Assembly: GCA_947044405.1 (NCBI GenBank)
Contig: CAMRHE010001094.1
Location: 144,501 to 208,500, forward strand
Direction: 5' to 3'
Length of the DNA: 64,000 nt
Origin: Leptodactylus fallax
Taxonomy: Eukaryota; Chordata; Amphibia; Anura; Leptodactylidae
The notes below the pieces were generated by a model. That model was not told the origin of the DNA, did not search any database, and saw only the letters and a list, made by a program, of their open reading frames with translations. The position numbers and the translations under genes are program-made. Of the stretch, positions 59,996 through 64,000 are shown piece by piece. Each line of letters opens with the position of its first letter. Positions within the stretch are counted from its first letter, which is position 1.

Positions 59996-60499
59996 ATTAC
60001 TACTAGTGCTCCAGGTTGCTCCCCACAGTATCATGTCCTGCCCCCACAGATTCATGTCCCCCTCCAGATTGCCCCCTCCCCAATTCATGTCCCCACACAC
60101 TGACATGTCCTCACCCCAGGTTTCCCCCATAGTATCATGTCCACCCCCCCACACCTTGTTGCCTCCACAGTTTTGTGTCTCCAACTGTATATATCAAAGA
60201 AAAAAAAACCAAACCTTAATACTCACCTTTCCCTGTACACTGCTCTCTCTGCTCCCAGAGTCCTCAAGGAGCAACAGGCGCTATGTAAGTGATGTCGCAC
60301 CTCCTGCTCCCAGGACATCATGAGCAAAGAAAGCAGCCGGGTGATGAAGTAGGGTGCCGTCCACTGCCTGCTTCATCACTATCTGCAACTCCTCAGTGTC
60401 CAGAGGATGAGTTGGGGATGGATGCCAGATGAGTTGGGGTAGCCCGGACCCACTGCCTTGGACAGCGGGACAGCAAATGTAGGACTTTCCTGCTGTCCA

Positions 60500-60722
60500 A
60501 ACGGCTGGCACCATTACTACTACTGCTGGTACTATTGGCACTACTCCTGGCACCATTACTACTACTGCTGGTACTATTGGTACTGCTGCTGGCACCTCTA
60601 CTACTACTGCTGGTACTATTGGCACTACTGCTGGCACCATTACTACTACTGCTGGTACTATCAGTACACCTGTTGGCATTGCTACTACTTATGCTGTTAC
60701 TATTGGTACTTCTACTGTTAGG
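60500..60722 (+). repeat. second, diverged trinucleotide-rich repeat block
   Basis: GGCACCATTACTACTACTGC and TGGTACTATTGGCACTACT units continue the theme of the 21-bp array. They are separated from it by about 500 bp of non-repetitive sequence. Confidence 0.85.
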
Positions 60723-61319
60723 GCCCATTCATACACCAGACTACACTTTCTGACACTCAGCTTTTCACCGCAGCTTTCATGGAGATAATCAGGGAGCGTC
60801 TTGCACCGGGGGTTCTGTGTGATCAACTTCAGAATCTGTGGCAATATCGAGCAGGATGCTTACTTTTTCTGCATCTTCCTTTGGTCTCTGGATGGAATTT
60901 GGCGATGATTTTGAGGCGGAATGCGTCTCAAAATTAGTGCCAAATTCCTTCATGTGAACATTCCCATATATTTTTTATTGTGTCAGTTACATCCAATAAA
61001 ATGGCCGCACTTACTATATAGACCAGGAAATGCCCTCTCCTCCTAAACTTCCTGGTGTTGTGCATTAATATAAGAGGGGGAAAGAGAGGAGAAAACATGG
61101 CTGCTGTCCTAGAGAAGAATACACTGCTTTTCTAATTTATTTTTTATGCTCTGTTATTATGATATAAGACGAAAGGAAAATCACGAGATTATATGAGGTG
61201 TCGGAGAGTTTTTTCTTCTTTGGATTCTGCATTTCTTTGTTTGGGTTCTGCGGCCAGGCTTTGGAGGCAGCAAACAGCTGAACTAGGAACAAAACAGTGA
61301 TGAAATGTACAAGTGTAGC

Positions 61320-63100
61320 TGTCAGGGATCTGAATATCTGCTCTCCTAATTCTCCATCCTGCAGTTGTCACTCTCTTCTGTGCAGTGCTCTCGGGGGAGA
61401 TTTTGTATGGGATCCTCAATTGTGGCATGACTATTGCTTTAAGCTTGCTATGGCTACCATCCAAACTTTGGCTAATTCTGTTCAGCAAGTCAGAGGTTAA
61501 GATGCAGAACCAATCAGGGCTCTAATTCAACATCCAATCAAGGGCTAAGGCGGGGTATTTTAACCTGACTCTTTTCTAGCCTAGGCGTCTGTGATGGTTT
61601 TCATATATCTTTGGTTCCATGGAAAATCAACTAACCATGGCCTGGACTGCTGGTATTCCTGCACTCTCCTGGCTTGTGCATTATTTTTCGTCTACCTGCC
61701 ATATGGTTTCTGGTTTGGGTCTTAGCCTGCAAGTGCACCTGTGTTTTTACACTTTGTTCTGGGGTTGCAACCTGGGTCCTGAGCCGCCAAGTCCATCCTG
61801 CCTTGCGGCAGGCTCTGGTGAATACCTCAGGGTAGCCTTAGACTCTGCGAACCAGAGCGGTGTAGGATTATAGGTAGCTTGTTTACTTGCTGTCTGCTGA
61901 TCCGATTTGTTACCTGTGGCTTGTTAGGGAATTGCTTAAATAGCTCTTCTATATATATATATTTTTTTGGGAATTGCTTATGGTGCAATTCTGCAAGTCA
62001 CAAGCTTTAAAAGAAAATCCTGAATGGAACAAGTACAGACTGACACAGCTGATTCAAGAACTTGCTGAAAGGTTTCAACATCAAGAGACTGTGCGACTCC
62101 AAGCTGCTGTCATGGCCACTGCAGTAGGTTAACCCAGTTTATTTTCTTTTAAAGGGGATCCCCAAACCTGGGCCTCCTCCTCGAATGCTGCTAGAGTCAA
62201 ATCTCTCCACAGGATCAGAGAACCTTTCAGAGTCAACAGGGATTGTGTTCCTAATGTGGAGATGACACTTGTATGCTCAAGGACTGTCTGAATTCAGAGA
62301 CTCCAGCGCTTATGTTGCTCTCAGAGGTTCACCTAGGCGGTCAGGTATCTTTTGTTTTTCTACAGAAACTGTCACTTACTTCTAATAGTAACATCTTCTG
62401 GATTCTCAGGTTATAATGTTTGTGGACAGCACTCGTGTCAGGGTCTAGATAAGCATTTCTACTACACCAATGACTTAGAAAATGGACTTGATTGAGTCTG
62501 CTTGAAATCTCAACCACTGGAGTTATTTTGGGGCTTTGTCATATTCACAATCTAGTAATGGACTGGGTGAAAAAGTGGAGTTGGTTAAATGGATGTAAAT
62601 GTAACGATTCTTGTCTGTCCTGGTCACTCTAGTATCCTGTGCTGCTCTGCCTCTGAATGGATTCAGAATTATGCAGAGATGTCTGTATTTTCTTCCTTGT
62701 AGAAATGTCCACCATCTATATCTCAAGAGGTTAAGGTCTAGATCTCCACTTGACATACATGCATCTGCTCTGACTCCTAGTTTTAGTTTTGTCCAGTTCA
62801 TAACACAAAATCTAGAGGTGGAATCTAATACTACAGAGTTCTGGATCAGGTTCAGCTGAATCTGAAGAAATTCTAATTGGCTCATATGAGGAATACTAAT
62901 TGTTTGGGGTGGGGGTGAAGGCTCTGGTGTCTCCCTCCATAGAAGGGTTGGTGGGGTGTAATATTAGGTATATGAATATCTGTTCCCCTAGGTCTCCACC
63001 CAGCAGTTCTTCTCTGTTGCACTGATGGGTAAGATTCTGTATGGAATGTGCATTTGTCATATGGCTGTTTCTTTACGCTTAAATTCAGTTTTGTCACTAA
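61320..63100 (+). mobile_element. LTR-retroelement-like relic
   Basis: 61,510-61,880 resembles an LTR: AACCAATCAGG, then GGGGTATTTTAACC, then GGCTCTGGTGAATACCTCAG and TAGCCTTAGACTCTGCGAAC, which is how I remember the 3' part of frog Ty3/Gypsy LTRs. 62,040-62,120 gives LIQELAERFQHQETVRLQA, gag-like in character. Two related segments at 61,320-61,470 and 62,970-63,090 share GAATATCTGYTCYCCTA, CAGCAGTT/CTGCAGTT and TTTCTTTACGCTT-like endings, suggesting duplicated or composite insertion. No intact frame remains. Confidence 0.35.
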
Positions 63101-64000
63101 AAAAAAAAAAAAAAAAAAAAAATCAGCTTGAGGTATCTTGAGCCGTTTCTGAAGCTCTTTTGCCTAGCACACTGGGGTCAATTTCTTGAAAGATCTAGCA
63201 GAAAATCTCACAGGCGCTTAATGAAATGAATGAGAAGGTGTATTTGAAGAAGAAAAATTTGTCTGCAAAAAAATTCAGTGTGAACTTGCCTTAAAGGGAG
63301 GCAGTCAGCAGGTGACTGTAGTTTCCAAATTGCCTCTTACAGCTCTGGGGCTCCACTCTCCAAAAAATCCCAACTTTAGTTCTATGCAGAGGGAGTGGGG
63401 GGGTGCTCTGCTTGAGAATCTAGAACTGAGACCAGTGCAGTCACACTAAGATGTGACCCACCCCACCCTTCAAAGCCATCTTGCATATGAGTAAAATGGC
63501 ATCTTGCTCAAAGCCTGGGCAAAACTGTTAATGGTGAGGGAAAGAGAATTGCAGGTGTGGAGTAAGCAGCCCTGTCTGGAGGAGCATGGGCAATTAAAGG
63601 GGGTTATCTAGACTAATAATGAAGTGCAACCCCCACAGATTTGAAATCTGCTTAGTGTGAATAGGAGCTGAGCTGTAATGGTGCAGCGCTGTGCAGGGAA
63701 CAGCTGACTGGTGGGGTACAACAGCCCTAAACTGACAGATGTTAAGCTTAGGTTATTAATATTTAGCATGGGAGAACTCCTTCAACCTAGGCTTAAAGCT
63801 GCCATCCAGCCCCTGGCATTTTTAGCTGTAACTTCTCCTTATGGACTAAAGTGAGGACTTCAGTGACTACTGGTTTCAATTCTTCTGAGCACTTTTTTTA
63901 TGCACGATCATGTGAAACACTCAGTAAAATTGAATGGCTGCCATGTTTAGAAGGGGAAGACTTGTCACAACAAACTTAGCGGTTTGCCAGGGGTGTCAGC
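63101..64000. other. non-coding, repeat-like
   Basis: It starts with an A tract (about 63,100-63,121) after the preceding repeat segment. 63,290-63,620 carries TTAAAGGGAGGCAGTCAGCA and similar dispersed-repeat sequence. No exon was recognised. Confidence 0.4.

Noticed and set aside
58049..60323. Open frames of 711 and 755 codons on opposite strands resembling mucin-like proteins
   Set aside because: They follow from a 21-bp tandem unit without stops. Both strands are equally open, and the frame changes at indel units. No splice sites or signal peptide support either one.

Overview
The window looks like vertebrate nuclear DNA. It has long introns, clean GT-AG splice sites around single-domain exons, microsatellites, fold-back DNA transposons, a tRNA-derived SINE, and LINE and Penelope-like retroelement remnants. 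Several interspersed repeats match my recollection of frog genomes, so an anuran amphibian is my best guess. I could not test this by search. There are no prokaryotic features.

One gene is well supported and lies on the minus strand, about 57.2 kb down to about 29.9 kb. It reads like an R3-type receptor protein tyrosine phosphatase of the PTPRH/PTPRJ/PTPRB kind. Exon 1 encodes a signal peptide. It is followed by a 16-nt microexon, a Cys-containing N-terminal domain exon, and twelve consecutive single-exon fibronectin type III (FN3) domains. From the microexon donor onward, every recognised ectodomain junction is phase 1. The twelve FN3 exons form four copies of a three-domain module, A-B-C. 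No internal stop was seen in about 3.47 kb of joined coding sequence. Further 3' I recognise three phosphatase pieces: a damaged exon (32578-32706), a 136-nt exon carrying an altered P-loop and the conserved HRPLMVQ segment (30898-31033), and a terminal exon with a Tyr-containing tail (29943-30191). I could not find the transmembrane exon, the first part of the phosphatase domain, the WPD-loop exon or the HC half of the P-loop. The 3' half is either decaying, a pseudophosphatase, or interrupted.

A second, weaker minus-strand gene start is a 20-codon signal-peptide exon at 14023-14082, whose downstream exons I cannot see.

Layout: 0-14 kb is repeats, including 97-bp, 30-bp and 31-bp tandem arrays. 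14.0 kb holds the orphan first exon. 14.9-29.9 kb holds a MITE, a LINE 3' end, a long-TIR element, a Penelope-like relic, a 63-bp array and a second 30-bp array. 29.9-57.2 kb is the receptor gene; its introns contain a second 97-bp array, a second 63-bp array nested in a fold-back element, a 30-bp minisatellite, a deleted Tc1-like transposon and a SINE with a multiplied head. 57.2-64 kb holds a large 21-bp array and an LTR-retroelement-like relic. Most long open frames in the window are artefacts of tandem units that are multiples of 3 bp and lack stops.
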